Assembly: GCA_936450465.1 (NCBI GenBank)
Contig: OW388294.1
Location: forward strand, 74,328,622 to 74,392,621
Source of the DNA: Gibbula magus
Lineage: Eukaryota > Mollusca > Gastropoda > Trochida > Trochidae
DNA length: 64,000 nt
Direction: 5' to 3'
Made by a program: the position numbers and the translations under genes. Positions 1 through 11,470 of the stretch are shown here, in pieces. The notes beneath the pieces are model-generated. The model was not told the DNA's origin and did no database searches. It saw only the letters and a list, made by a program, of their open reading frames with translations. Each line of letters begins with the position of its first letter. Within the stretch, counting starts at the first letter, position 1.

Positions 1-1150
1 GTTCCAGTCAATGTGGTGTTTTTCTTGATCACGTTTATATGGCAAATTTTATCTTAAATAATATAAATTGAAAGCCCGATAAACTGTATTTGGAAGCTAA
101 GGATATATCACTTTTTTTCCGAAACAATGTACAAATGAATTTGTAATCAAAGTCAAAACTAAAGATATATTTGTACATGGTATACTTTTGTGATATTCTC
201 CATCACTGACATTGTGTTTGATACATATAATTGCATTTTCATTTGCAAACTCGAGGTTTAAAAGGTACATTTGATTAAACATATTTTATTCAATGAAGTA
301 AGGGATTAGAAACTCCAACTCAAATAACCTTTTCACAGAACAACGTTCCCATAATATCGTTGTCGTCGTTAGACTCATCGAGAATATTAATGAAGATATA
401 TATTATAATACAGGTGAATTAGTATGCACAACATGCAAAATGTGTTGTCAAATGTTGCAATTAGTTTATAGTGTGTTTAGAGAAATGATGGTATCATCTC
501 TGAAACAAAATCTATCGACAATACATTGAAGTATTTATTCATGTTTAAAAAAGATTCACTTACGCGTGTATTTAAATACTCTTTCCACACATAGTGCACA
601 TGCCTTGCGTGGAAAGATGATATGAAACTTGAGCAAACTGTAAACATTAAATAAGTAAACGTAACGACCCAAATAAATACTAAGTCAAGCGCAAGAGTAA
701 GTGTCACCCCGACCTCGGGTTCATATGGTGATTGATTAGCTACTCTGTAATTTCTGTCGAGGCCACGGTATTGTTTTTCTCCGTTTGACTACCACAACAT
801 AATAAAGAGAACTAAAGAAAGGATCGCATACACTTTTGATATACACATTGGGATTAATTAAACGATACCAAATGGTTCAACTGTTCATAAGTTTGACTTG
901 AAGTTGCCTTTACAACAAGTCATGTAAAACTGAACATATTGATTAAGGTATAAACACAAACGTCATGGGTGATAACATTTAATTTGATAACGTTTAATTT
1001 AGTGTTAAACATGTGAATTATAATGGGGACTTTCATGAAAATTGATCCAACATAAACCCGCGCGTGTTGTGGAGATCGACGAAGGACCAGATAAGTCATT
1101 TCCGTTTTAGATTATTAGTTGAGGTCTCAAGATGACAAAATAACGAATGC
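1..1150. other. AT-rich intergenic DNA, nothing recognised
   Basis: Short open frames on both strands show no recognisable protein similarity. I see no repeat array or RNA gene here. Confidence 0.5.
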
Positions 1151-1154
1151 AGCG

Positions 1155-1330
1155 TCAGTAGCGGGTGTACTCACCGCGATCACGACCGCGGATGACAACG
1201 TCGTCCCTTTTCCTCATGCCTCCAGTGAGTCTACGAATTCGATCCAAAGGCAGCTGCCACACACGATGCAATGCAGCCTCTCAATCAGCAAGATTCTGTT
1301 CCATTCTTTGGATTCGACGTCCAATGATGC
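1155..1330 (-). pseudogene. Tc1/mariner-type transposase C-terminal remnant
   Basis: The minus strand reads, with one in-frame stop, LEAALHRVWQ-like then LPLDRIRRLTGGMRKR and a terminal TRY followed by TGA at 1155-1157. An LP-x(3)-R-x-L-x(2)-SMRRR-type segment and a terminal HTRY-like end are typical of the C-terminus of Tc1-like (IS630-family) transposases. The DDE catalytic residues lie upstream in such proteins and are not readable here, so this is a dead 3' fragment. The stretch is visibly less AT-rich than its surroundings, which fits inserted coding DNA. Family assignment is by eye. Confidence 0.5.
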
Positions 1331-3316
1331 ACATCAGATTGAAAGTGGTTTTTTTTCGGGAATCTGCGACTGCCATAATTTTCATGCATTTCCTGTTGTG
1401 TTCACACGTTGTTCTTAGGCCCAAAATTGAAAAAAAAAACGCTCATCAAAAGGTACAACATTATTACAAAATGTATCAGGTGTCGCTTAATTAATTTCCT
1501 AATGTATATATCTTAAAATAATGTTCATATCAAGTTTAAGAACTTAAGAGGTCATTTCATATTACATATAAATAAATAAAAAAAACTCTCGCTTTAATAT
1601 AAACTCCTAGTAAGACCAACACCGAGATTCTGCATTTCAGCACTTTTCTGTGACAAAAATAAATAAATAACCTCAAAATGACAAACGCAACTCTTCAGAC
1701 CGTAAATCACACTGAAAACTGCCCCTAGAGTCAGACCATGTAACCAGCCAAACGCGAGATGTCTGTGTTCGCATACCATCGTGTTCATAAATAAAATACT
1801 AGTAAACGAAGCACACATCAAAAGAAATTTCCAAATGTTGAGGGAAGTTATTCTAAATGATATGAGAACCGTTAAAACCGACGACAACTTACTACATCGC
1901 CATACTTGCATTTTTTTTATGAACATTCAAAAATGGCTTGAGAATAAGTTATTACAAATGGCATTAAAACTATTTGGAGTAAGAATATTACAGTGGCTTT
2001 TTCGAAAAGGAACCTTTACTAAGGTCAGCCTTAACTCCCATTCTTTAATACCGCAAAATGATGAACTCGGTTACTTACTATCACTGAACTGTTCTTTTCT
2101 TGGAATAAACTCTTATGAGTTCCTAGACTATCCCCGTATGAGTTTTTACTTTTGAAAGTGAGACCTGGGAGGAGGTTATACTTTTAAAAGAAAGACCTTA
2201 AATGAGACTCAGAATGATTTATATGACCAACGAACCAATTTCATTCACCACATCTGTAACTAAAATGTATACAGAGTTTTCATAGATGAGACGGAAGGAC
2301 TTGTACCCTTCGCTATTTAAACCGGGCGCTCTACCACAAAACCATTGAGGAACGAGCTGAAAGAGGAAGCTTAAACATATCTGTTTTAGTCATAACTTCT
2401 CTGCCTCAATGCCATGCTCGTGAGGGTTACATACCCTTTATAACGCAAGATTTGAAAATCAATAATTATGGAATGCAAATTTTGGCATTTGACAGTTTAT
2501 AAATTGGAGAAAACATCACTCAATGTCTGGAAATCCCTCCCTTTCTAAAGGCTTATCTTAAAACAGAAAACCTCGGAGTGGTGTTTTCTCCTTCACATGT
2601 TCAAGTTTAAAAAACAAATACACAACTACTTTCACACGCGGTGGTACAATACATGCATTATACGTTTATAATAGTATTACAAATTGATATGAACATAATA
2701 AATGCAGTTATTTGTATACAGTGGTATAAAATAGCTAAGTATGAATGACATGGAAATAGCGTTTATGGTAGCTGGTGAAATGTCCTATGTTACAGTTGCT
2801 TATAATGAATGAATATTTATTTGTGGCCATGCTAGTTCTGTTTAAAATCTAACATCGACATTTTTTCAGAAAGTCTATTAATATTTCATGATGTAAATGT
2901 ATATGACTCATGACAAAGCTTCTTCACTTGTACGTACATAAATAACGACGAAGCCTTTTCACCTCTACTTCACATAATCTTACCCCTCCAGTGACCCAGG
3001 TCTCGTCTGAGTACAGGGAAAGTGTGTAAATCATGTCGTACCGTTCTACTGACAGTCTTTATACCATCTGTGGCCTTGTGTAAATACACTCGGCAAATGG
3101 AAGTTTACAACACAGGGTCATGACCTGTATTGTTTCAATATGGAACTTGAATATGCAAGTCAGACTTTATTGCTTTGCTGTTGTGTTGTATATATGTTTC
3201 ATGTGGCCACTAGTGTTTAGTGATTATTTACATGTCACATTATGTTGTGGTTGGTACACAACTACATGTTGATGTGTCTATCTCTGCTTTACTGCCTGTC
3301 TCCTTCTTTTTTTACT
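1331..3316. other. Intergenic DNA without a supported gene
   Basis: Overlapping open frames exist on opposite strands (1594-1926 minus, 110 codons, rather hydrophobic; 1781-2155 plus, 124 codons). They overlap each other and neither resembles a family I know, so neither is called. No tandem array is seen. Confidence 0.4.
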
Positions 3317-3659
3317 TTAAAGGGGCAGTAGCACGTTTTTTGCAAAACTTATTTTTTCAAATTTCCCATTTATAATGAAAGTTTATGTCATTTAAATTAA
3401 CTTTAGAGGGTAAAACATCTTATTACACAAACCAATTATCTGTAGTGGTAAAAACTATGTTGCGTATAAAGCAAAAATTGCATGGCTGCCATTTTATTGT
3501 GAACACAATTTATTATTTTGTATTACCGAAGCATGTACACTCATTTTCAACTTTATTTTCCGAAGAGAGAAGGATCGATGTTTTACTATTGGTGAAATTA
3601 TTTTTCAAATACATTTCATCAACTTATTTGAGCGAAAAAACGTGCTACTGCCCCTTTAA
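3317..3659. mobile_element. MITE with TTAA ends, copy 1
   Basis: A 343-bp element has nearly perfect terminal inverted repeats: TTAAAGGGGCAGTAGCACG at the left end and its reverse complement at 3641-3659. A TTAA borders both ends, as in target sites of piggyBac-type transposases. No coding capacity. A second copy in opposite orientation lies at 32121-32457 and a decayed third near 37150-37396. All are non-autonomous. Confidence 0.8.
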
Positions 3660-4506
3660 TGCCACCATTGCATTGCTTTAAAGAGATAGTCTGAGGGGTA
3701 GTGTGGTGGGAACGGACTTTGAGGGGGATAGTCCTGTTTACACACAAATGAGGGTATTGTTTTGGTGGCTTTAGATTAAAATATTTGGAAGAATGATATA
3801 AATAAAACCAACGAGCATTATTGAATCAAGTCATCGGTGCTTTAAGTGTGACAAGTCTTGCTACGGCATGACAGGAAACACTTCATCGGTAAATGATTTA
3901 TTATTTGTAACTTGACGGATATTCTAACAATTACATTTCACATTTCCCTCAAGCTGGCCCTTTAAAGGATGCATCATCATGTGTTGGTTGTCTCTACATA
4001 ATATGCATTTTTAGTAAATCTTACATACAATGTGCATACCCTACAAATTAAAAAAAAATGCACTATATAAGAGACTTTCACATTTTAAGTTTTCAAATGA
4101 AAAAAAAGTGCTTTCACTGGATAAGTTTCCCTTAAAACCTTAAAAAGATATATGTCAATCCATAGTAAAACTAAATCCACATTAAACTGATTTAAAATAT
4201 TACAGTCTTAATCTGTCTTCCGTTTAATTTCATTGAACTAATTGAATTACATAATAAATGAATCAATATATATTATGAAGACCGACTGAGACTGTATATG
4301 ACTCGGTCAGAGGAAGGTACATTAGATTCACCTTCTGTATCAAACTACTCTAGGTACGTATCTATTATTGTCTTCCATATATTAAGCGTCACTTGACGTT
4401 ATGCGGTCACAAAGAGAGGGTTAGAGAGGTTGAGTGAGGGTTGACAGATTCCTACATTGATCGATGGATGGTCAATGTACAGTTATCCAATCAATAAAGT
4501 TACCCC
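3660..4506. other. Intergenic DNA, nothing recognised
   Basis: AT-rich sequence with no convincing open frame, repeat array or RNA gene. Confidence 0.4.
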
Positions 4507-4745
4507 GTTTCGCGAAACACACGCGAAACACACGCGAAACTCACGCGAAAGTTTCGCGAAATTTTCGCGTGAGTTTCGCGAAACTTTCGCGTGTGTTTCG
4601 CGAAACTTTCGCGTGTGTTTCGCGAAATTTTCGCATGAGTTTCGCGTGTGTTTCGCGTGAGTTTCGCGTGTGTTTCGCGTGAGTTTCGCGTGTGTTTCGC
4701 GTGTGTTTCGCGTGTGTTTCGCGTGAGTTTCGCGGGAGTTTCACG
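4507..4745. repeat. CpG-rich TTTCGCG minisatellite, locus 1
   Basis: Tandem 10-11-bp modules of the type CACGCGAAAC and TTTCGCGAAA. The first five or so run as CACGCGAAA; at about 4550 the orientation flips and the rest runs as TTTCGCGTG. The array is therefore locally palindromic and packed with CG dinucleotides in an otherwise AT-rich window. The open frames on both strands (rich in RETHAK or VSRVFR) are products of the periodicity. The same motif recurs at 21596-21880. Confidence 0.9.
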
Positions 4746-6119
4746 AAGATGTAAAGGTAGTAACACACGAAAGTGCAAGTGTACAATTTTCAGATTTGTT
4801 TCCAGTTTATTTTTTTACATGTTTGTACATTATAAATTATATTCATGTTTCTAAATGAACATCCGTTTACCAGTTCATTTAAGGCAGGTGCAAAATGTTC
4901 TTAAACATATCAACTCAATTGAAACAAATAAATCAGTCACGGCATTGGTATAAATGTGAATCGATATTCAATCAGACAATCTACATACAGCAATGACATG
5001 TTTGTTTCTGATATAACAAACTCCGGTACAATGTAAAAATGTATTTATAGACAGGCTGAATTCAACGCCACGAAGGCCATGCTCGAAGCGCAAACACATT
5101 GTTGCCCTAATGTAAAGACTAACATCGTTTCTTTTCCATTCTCATCTCACTGGGAGTATGCAACCTAGCTGCCATTTAAGGCGATTCTAAAGGTTCCCCT
5201 CCATATCAGGTACCATATGGTACTGCCAGGGAGAACAGAGACACGTTTTTTTAGAACTCATGTCTCTGTGTGGGGAAAGGAATCAACCCTACAAACTCTC
5301 GGTTTATCCAGCAATGCAGCGGGTAACCCGCCCTTTCTGGCTGCACTTCAACGATAGCTGTCAATTTAGCTATACACAGGACCAAGTGCCACCATGGAAA
5401 AAACAGTAATTATTGGAACTAATTCGTATTTCTGTAAAAGAAATAACTTTAATTTCTACATATATGTAAATCTCAACTGTTCGGAAATGCAAACGTATTG
5501 AAAGTGTTGTAAGACGTTATTATATACATTCTTCACTTGGTGATTAATGATACTATACAATCCGTTCTGAAAGGCCAATAAATATTTAGGATTACCTATT
5601 GTAGTTTGAATTTGCAGTCACTGCAGTCGCCAGGTTGTCGAAGGCGATGTTTACTTTCTAGTACAGTGTCCTTAATATTCAAATCTCCGATATTACCTAT
5701 TTCAAAACGTGAGTATTTTATACCCAAGGTTCACCCAGATATCAGACATTGAACAAGCTGCATTTCTTTTAAATATTGAAAATATTGTTAATTCACTGGC
5801 CACTTAGGTTAGACGTATGTATTGGCGTAAGTTATTGTCTCAATGATAAGAAAATAACACTGTCGACAGTAAGCGCCGGCATTCATGGCATGTAACTGAA
5901 ACAGCTTTTATAAACGGCCGATATCTCTTCTTTAGTTGATCATATACTATATATCTGGTATACACATTCTTTTGTGTATATTAATGACCATATATCCTGT
6001 TGTTAGTAAATTTATACATTACACGTGTCAAGAAGCATGTTCTCACTTCTTAAAATCTATCATACATGTACTTATAGTATTCTATTATTGTTGTTTATTT
6101 TATTCATTCAGCCACGTGA
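4746..6119. other. Intergenic DNA, nothing recognised
   Basis: No supported gene. A less AT-rich stretch near 5160-5400 may be an old dispersed repeat but has no diagnostic motif. A 63-codon open frame at 5936-6127 is not convincing. Confidence 0.35.
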
Positions 6120-6185
6120 CTATATGATGTGTGTAACTCAGTTGGTAGAGTCCTTGACATACACACAGACAGACAGACAGACAAT
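6120..6185 (+). repeat. tRNA-derived SINE head fragment with GACA tract
   Basis: The segment TAACTCAGTTGGTAGAGTC at about 6136-6154 matches the polymerase III A-box/D-arm of many tRNAs and tRNA-derived SINEs. Downstream, where an anticodon arm and B-box should be, there is instead a short (GACA)n run (about 6160-6183), so it is a broken copy and not a functional tRNA. Confidence 0.45.
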
Positions 6186-7006
6186 GATTCCCACGTAGAC
6201 TTTTGAAGTTGATGACCACAAATCAAATCTGGTTGATGGTGTCTAACGCAGATAAGATCATCAACCGATTTCCGGCCGCGTCCTACCAAAAGACTTTAAA
6301 AGATTGGAGTCGTTTCATCCTTGCTTGATACTAAGCATTATAAAGACAGAACAACATTTTAACCGCCGCTGCACTGCACTGAGAGAGAGAGAGGGATTGT
6401 TTTTATTATTGTCTCAAGTGTAGTGATATAAAACGTGTACAATGACAGTTTAAAACATAGAATAATATACACATATCAGGCCATGGGACCCATGAGACAC
6501 ACAAAACAATGAATATACTAGTTATAAGATTACAATACAAATATATCACACATTTTGGAGGACAAGAAAGATATAGATCATTGAGATGAAAGCTTACGTT
6601 TAAACAAACAACTAACTAAAGCGGCCAGTGGATTAACAATGTTTTCCATTTGTAGAAGGAATAAAGCTTTTTCAATATCTGATAACAGGGTGAAATTTGG
6701 GTTAAATATTAAAAAAATTTTAAATAGCTTATATCTGAGATATGTATATCAAGGACAATTACTTAAGAAATAAACCGATCGGTCGATGATAAATTCAATA
6801 ATCAATCTACGTTCAAGCTATCGTGTAAGTGCACGTGCTCTACAAATATTTAAGCCACGCACACTCAAATGCCGCTGCCTTCATGTTATGTCATTAATGT
6901 GATATGAAATGATTTTAGTGTCTCATAGGCAATACGGCCGGGTGCGTTTTCTAATATTGTATGTATATCAGTATTGTATTTTTTTAAAAGTACGTGACAT
7001 TTTAAT

Positions 7007-7010
<4 letters not shown>
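6186..7010. other. Intergenic DNA, nothing recognised
   Basis: AT-rich. A short GA run near 6381-6394 is the only simple repeat. No supported gene. Confidence 0.4.
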
Positions 7011-7084
<74 letters not shown>

Positions 7085-7128
7085 CCTCTCTCTCTCCCTC
7101 TCACTCTCTCCCTCTCACTCTCTCCTTC

Positions 7129-7218
<90 letters not shown>
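7011..7218. repeat. (TC)n microsatellite
   Basis: About 208 bp of TC dinucleotides, interrupted between about 7081 and 7132 by CCCTCTC, TCACTC and CTTCTC variants; the flanking blocks are pure. Translation gives runs of S/L or R/E, which are not genes. Confidence 0.97.
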
Positions 7219-7221
<3 letters not shown>

Positions 7222-7768
7222 GATCTATGATTTCAACTATTCACTTAACAACGCCATTTGCCTTCAACGGTAATTGCAGTCAAACAACAATATTTACTAT
7301 GATTCCTTATAAATATAACACTTAAACGTACAGAGATGTATGTGTAATTTATTTGTTATAATCCAACAAATGGAAAATGTATAATAAATAAAAGTATCCA
7401 CATACTTAAAATAAATTGATTTGAAACAAATATCAAACCATCAATCCATACTATCTAAGCTAAATTCTATTAAACGTTTTCTTTGATTTAAGATTTCCTG
7501 TATATAATCTCTCCCCTTCGACGAGACTGACTAGGCTAATCCTAATCCCAGATAGACAAGATTAATTAATCCAGGGCTTGTTAGCTAGGAATAACCGCTA
7601 TGTGTGTGGATAAGAAGTAATAGCCACGTGGTTATAAACACACTTCTCATCTGTAGTTTAAGACCACTGGACCATGCACGCGCACACTGACAGCCCACCT
7701 AGTTTGTTTTACGCTCGTTCCACGGGAATGAATCGGTCTTATGCAATAAAAAAAAAGTCTCCAGGAGA
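7219..7768. other. Intergenic DNA at the 3' flank of the LINE
   Basis: No gene or array recognised. Confidence 0.4.
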
Positions 7769-7936
7769 TGGCAGACAGACAGACAAGTATTTTATTTGAG
7801 TCTCACCTCAATAGTGGTACACATATTACATTACATTTTTTAAAAATATACTATATACATAAAATACCTTGAGCCACTCCATTAGGAGTTATGAGAGACT
7901 TAATTAATAATAATAATAACATACAATATATACAGT

Positions 7937-10900
7937 TTAAGAACGATCTGTGAATAAAAAAGATTTACGTGTATCTAAAATAACTTTGCAGGCTTTGGCA
8001 CTAAAAATTGCACAATCCGTATTTGCGAGAATAAAAGCTAATCTATCACAGTCATTTGCATTATTAAAATCTTGCCATAAATTATAACATTTTTCAAAAA
8101 GATCTCGACGAATACTCTCATAAAGTGGACAATATAAAATGACATGACACTCATCCTCAACACAGGTTTTACAATTAAAACACACCCTTTCGTTTACTGG
8201 TAGATTACTGTACCGCCCTGTCTCTATACCTATAGGAGCAACTCCACATCTGAACGCTGCTAGGGATCGCCTGTGTGATCTTGACATGGGGACCCGGTTG
8301 TACTGTTCTGTCTCATAGGTATCCTTAAAAGTACTGTATACTCTGAGCTTATTCCCGCCATTTCCTCTCTGACTGCTAGGACGCTGTACTGTTGACGACC
8401 ATTCTTCTTTGAATTTGATAAAGGCTGCCTCACGAACTTGTGATCTTATGTAGCTGACATGGAACCTGTTTTCAATTGGAATAAAACACTGGAGCCCAAG
8501 GTCCCTGTATCGAGCATGTATTCTAAAATTCCAATTTCGCTTCTTATTCTCAGCACATCTGTTGGCCCAGTTAAAAATACATTTTGCCAGACGGCTATCT
8601 ACAATGATACTCATTTTCTTGTAAAACTTGGCAATACTTTCCCATTGTCTGACTTTAGGAGGTAACCAACCCATATCACCACACACGGCCATATTAGGGG
8701 CAAATTTCCGTAAACCCATGAAGAAACGCATGGCTCTATTCTGGACTGCGTTTACAGAAGTTAGGTTGTAGGTTCCCCAGATCGCCGAGCCATATTGCAT
8801 CGTTGACCAAACCATAGAATCATAGAGTTTTGTGTACGTACTGTATTGCATACCACCAAGGAGTTTGAACTTTGATATAAGTAGTCCTAGGGCTCGATTT
8901 GCTGAGCTAGCCACCACTTGTCCCATACGTTGATAGTCCATGTGTTCCGTAACAAGCAGTCCCAGATAACTGTAACTTGAAACAACATCGATAGGCGTCG
9001 ATCCGCACGTAAAAAGGCTTGTCGTTCTTTCACACGTTTGACTTCTAAAATGGATTAGTTTCGACTTTGTAGGGCTTATCACCAGCGTGTTCCTTACGCA
9101 CCATGTATTAAGACAGTCCAGCAATATGTTCATATCACTCTCATTTTCAGCCAGCAGTACCAGATCATCAGCATACGCTAGTATACTCACACATTCTCCA
9201 TCTATGTTAACGCCAACGGACAGTTCATTCACAGTCTCAATAAGATCGTTGATGTATAGATTAAAAAGAATTGGCGATAAGAGGCATCCTTGCTTTAAGC
9301 CACTGTTAACATTGAACCACTCTGTAAAATGTCCATTAATACGCACACAACATTGTACATCCTTATATAGTGAGACAATAGCATTATACAGATTACCACA
9401 TATGCCAATAGACCGTAGTTTCTCCCACATGATACGTCTATCCACTGTATCATAAGCCTTCCTAAAGTCTACAAACGTAACAAAAGTTGATAGTTTCATG
9501 CTTTTCCGTGTCTCTACAATAGTTGTGAGTGAAGAAACATGCTCCAAAGTCGACCTCCCCCTCCGGAATCCGTTCTGGTTATCCGACAGGAGATTGGTTT
9601 GCTCCACGTGATTTACAAGTCTGTTGTTGAGAACCCCACAGTACAGTTTGTAGACAGCACTAGCTAGGGTTATCCCTCGGTATGAGAGCGGATCTCTTGG
9701 ATCCGCAGAAGAGTCTTTTGGGATAGGGTTAATTATTCCTCTCGACCAGAGAGACGGCACTTTTCCAGTTGTAAAACATAGGTTAAAAAGCCTGTGGATG
9801 AAAAAGAGACAATTGTCGTTTTTAAGGACTTCCACCGGGATTTCGTCAAAACCTGATGATTTACCCCTCTTTGCTGACAGTAACACCTTGAAAACCTCCT
9901 CCAAAGTTAATAACTCATTGTTAGGAGGTCCTTGGTCTTCAATATCCCCTCCAATGTCTGTCACGTCAGAACTCCCATTTAAAAGAGATTCATATTCCTT
10001 CTTCCACGTATCCAAAACTGTGCCGAGATCCCGCGAGATATTACCACCATCCAGCTTAACCTCCATTGGTATTCTCTGTTTTCTGTTGATTCCAACTCCA
10101 ATTTTGCCTAGTTTCTTCCAAAAATTAGCTTGATCATGTTCACACAAGTTCTCTAGATCATCTATTGTTGTCCGAACATACTGCCTCTTAGCTCTCATCA
10201 CCATCTTATCAAAGCATCTGCGTAGAGACACATACTCTGCCTTACATGCACGCTTCCTCGGTCCACCTTGTTTCAACCACTTCCGTTCTGCCCTTACAAG
10301 TTCCGCCCACTTTGTAGTCAGGTTTTCATTCCACCAGGGTTTTCTAGACTTCTTTTTCCTACGTTCAGAGTACAATCCATGAAACACTTGTTTACTTGGA
10401 AGGGTTGCTGACATCTCAGATTTCACGCACTTCATAAAATCGCTATATACACTGTTTATATCTTCTTGCACCTTCCCCGATACTTCCATAGTGTTTACAA
10501 GGCTGGTCAACTTCTCCAAGACATATGTCGAGTTCATAAAGTCATCAGGCACCTGAGACGTGTCATACCTAGTGTAGCTTCCCCCGACTCCATGGGAAGT
10601 ATACATGCCTGCGTCGGCTGTGGCCGTTTCACAGACATGATAGGAATAAAACCAAGTCAACAAAGAATGATCTATGCATCCCATCGTACGCGCATCCGTA
10701 GAACCAACGATTCCAGAAAGTTCCATCAATATGTTTGGGCGAGTTACTCTAAATTCAGAGATCAAATGTAAAGATTCATATGGCGTAATGCAGTAATCTA
10801 CCACTGATATACCCTTGCTAGACACATACGTAAAATCATTCATTCCATCAACACGACCATTTACAATGCAATAATTAACATTAATTAAAAAATCAACAAA

Positions 10901-11470
10901 CAAACGACCATGGCTGTTAGTTGAGTTGTCAATTACATTTCTTGTAGGTAAAGAGTCAATTCCTTCTACATAGTCCAGAAGGTCCGCACATCTACTGTTG
11001 AAATCCCCGCAGATAAAGGCTATATTGTCATGCTGGTAACTAGCAATCTGGGATAAGAGAGTCTCGAAGTAGTCAGCAGCATCAACATACCTAGAAGAGT
11101 GTTCAGGGGGTAAATAGCACACACATATAATGAAAGCACAGTCAATGTCATGTTTATGTTTAAGTTTTAACCATAAAATACCTTCACATGTATCATCATG
11201 AGTAGTTATAACAAAAGAGTCTTTTATGGTATTCTTTATCAAAAACCCCACACCCCCAGAACCACATTTAGCTCGTTTGTGTATCTGAGTCCTATTATGA
11301 CCGTACCATGTGTAATTACTGACATCAAGTACGTTACCATCAGTGAGATGAGTTTCTGCAATTCCCACTATGTCCACATCACTATTGAGTACACACGTCT
11401 CGCGTAGTTCACTGCTTTCTGAATGACGGTCACGTGACCATCCACACACATTCCAAAACCCGCATTTGAC
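7937..11470 (-). CDS. LINE ORF2: APE endonuclease and reverse transcriptase
   Basis: About 1,177 codons, open from the TAG that ends ORF1. The N-terminus carries endonuclease motifs: Asn in FWNVCGW at the extreme start, Glu in IAETHL, FICGDFNSR, VDYCIT and a later DH. The reverse transcriptase follows: SYRGITLASAVYKL, FVDFRKAYDTVD (about residue 660, counting from the GTG at 11449), GLKQGCLLSPILFNLYINDL, and the catalytic YADD at 9164-9175. Near the C-terminus is a CFNC-x(n)-EDECH-x(4)-C cluster typical of LINE tails. No RNase H domain is seen. The product would nick target DNA and prime reverse transcription from the nick. There is no ATG between the preceding stop and the first endonuclease motif, so independent initiation would lose the catalytic Asn; translation by readthrough or reinitiation after ORF1 is inferred. 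The clade is not assigned. Confidence 0.93.
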   Translation of the reverse strand, partial: VKCGFWNVCGWSRDRHSESSELRETCVLNSDVDIVGIAETHLTDGNVLDVSNYTWYGHNRTQIHKRAKCGSGGVGFLIKNTIKDSFVITTHDDTCEGILWLKLKHKHDIDCAFIICVCYLPPEHSSRYVDAADYFETLLSQIASYQHDNIAFICGDFNSRCADLLDYVEGIDSLPTRNVIDNSTNSHGRLFVDFLINVNYCIVNGRVDGMNDFTYVSSKGISVVDYCITPYESLHLISEFRVTRPNILMELSGIVGSTDARTMGCIDHSLLTWFYSYHVCETATADAGMYTSHGVGGSYTRYDTSQVPDDFMNSTYVLEKLTSLVNTMEVSGKVQEDINSVYSDFMKCVKSEMSATLPSKQVFHGLYSERRKKKSRKPWWNENLTTKWAELVRAERKWLKQGGPRKRACKAEYVSLRRCFDKMVMRAKRQYVRTTIDDLENLCEHDQANFWKKLGKIGVGINRKQRIPMEVKLDGGNISRDLGTVLDTWKKEYESLLNGSSDVTDIGGDIEDQGPPNNELLTLEEVFKVLLSAKRGKSSGFDEIPVEVLKNDNCLFFIHRLFNLCFTTGKVPSLWSRGIINPIPKDSSADPRDPLSYRGITLASAVYKLYCGVLNNRLVNHVEQTNLLSDNQNGFRRGRSTLEHVSSLTTIVETRKSMKLSTFVTFVDFRKAYDTVDRRIMWEKLRSIGICGNLYNAIVSLYKDVQCCVRINGHFTEWFNVNSGLKQGCLLSPILFNLYINDLIETVNELSVGVNIDGECVSILAYADDLVLLAENESDMNILLDCLNTWCVRNTLVISPTKSKLIHFRSQTCERTTSLFTCGSTPIDVVSSYSYLGLLVTEHMDYQRMGQVVASSANRALGLLISKFKLLGGMQYSTYTKLYDSMVWSTMQYGSAIWGTYNLTSVNAVQNRAMRFFMGLRKFAPNMAVCGDMGWLPPKVRQWESIAKFYKKMSIIVDSRLAKCIFNWANRCAENKKRNWNFRIHARYRDLGLQCFIPIENRFHVSYIRSQVREAAFIKFKEEWSSTVQRPSSQRGNGGNKLRVYSTFKDTYETEQYNRVPMSRSHRRSLAAFRCGVAPIGIETGRYSNLPVNERVCFNCKTCVEDECHVILYCPLYESIRRDLFEKCYNLWQDFNNANDCDRLAFILANTDCAIFSAKACKVILDTRKSFLFTDRS

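Noticed and set aside
1594..2155. Possible small genes on opposite strands
   Set aside because: They overlap each other, show no known motif and lie in AT-rich DNA; not enough to call.
4500..4854. RETHAK/VSRVFR repeat peptides
   Set aside because: Encoded by the TTTCGCG minisatellite in all frames and both strands.
6886..7223. Ser/Leu-rich and Arg/Glu-rich open frames
   Set aside because: Translation of the (TC)n microsatellite.
8459..10771. Plus-strand frames of 68-122 codons
   Set aside because: Antisense shadows of LINE ORF2.
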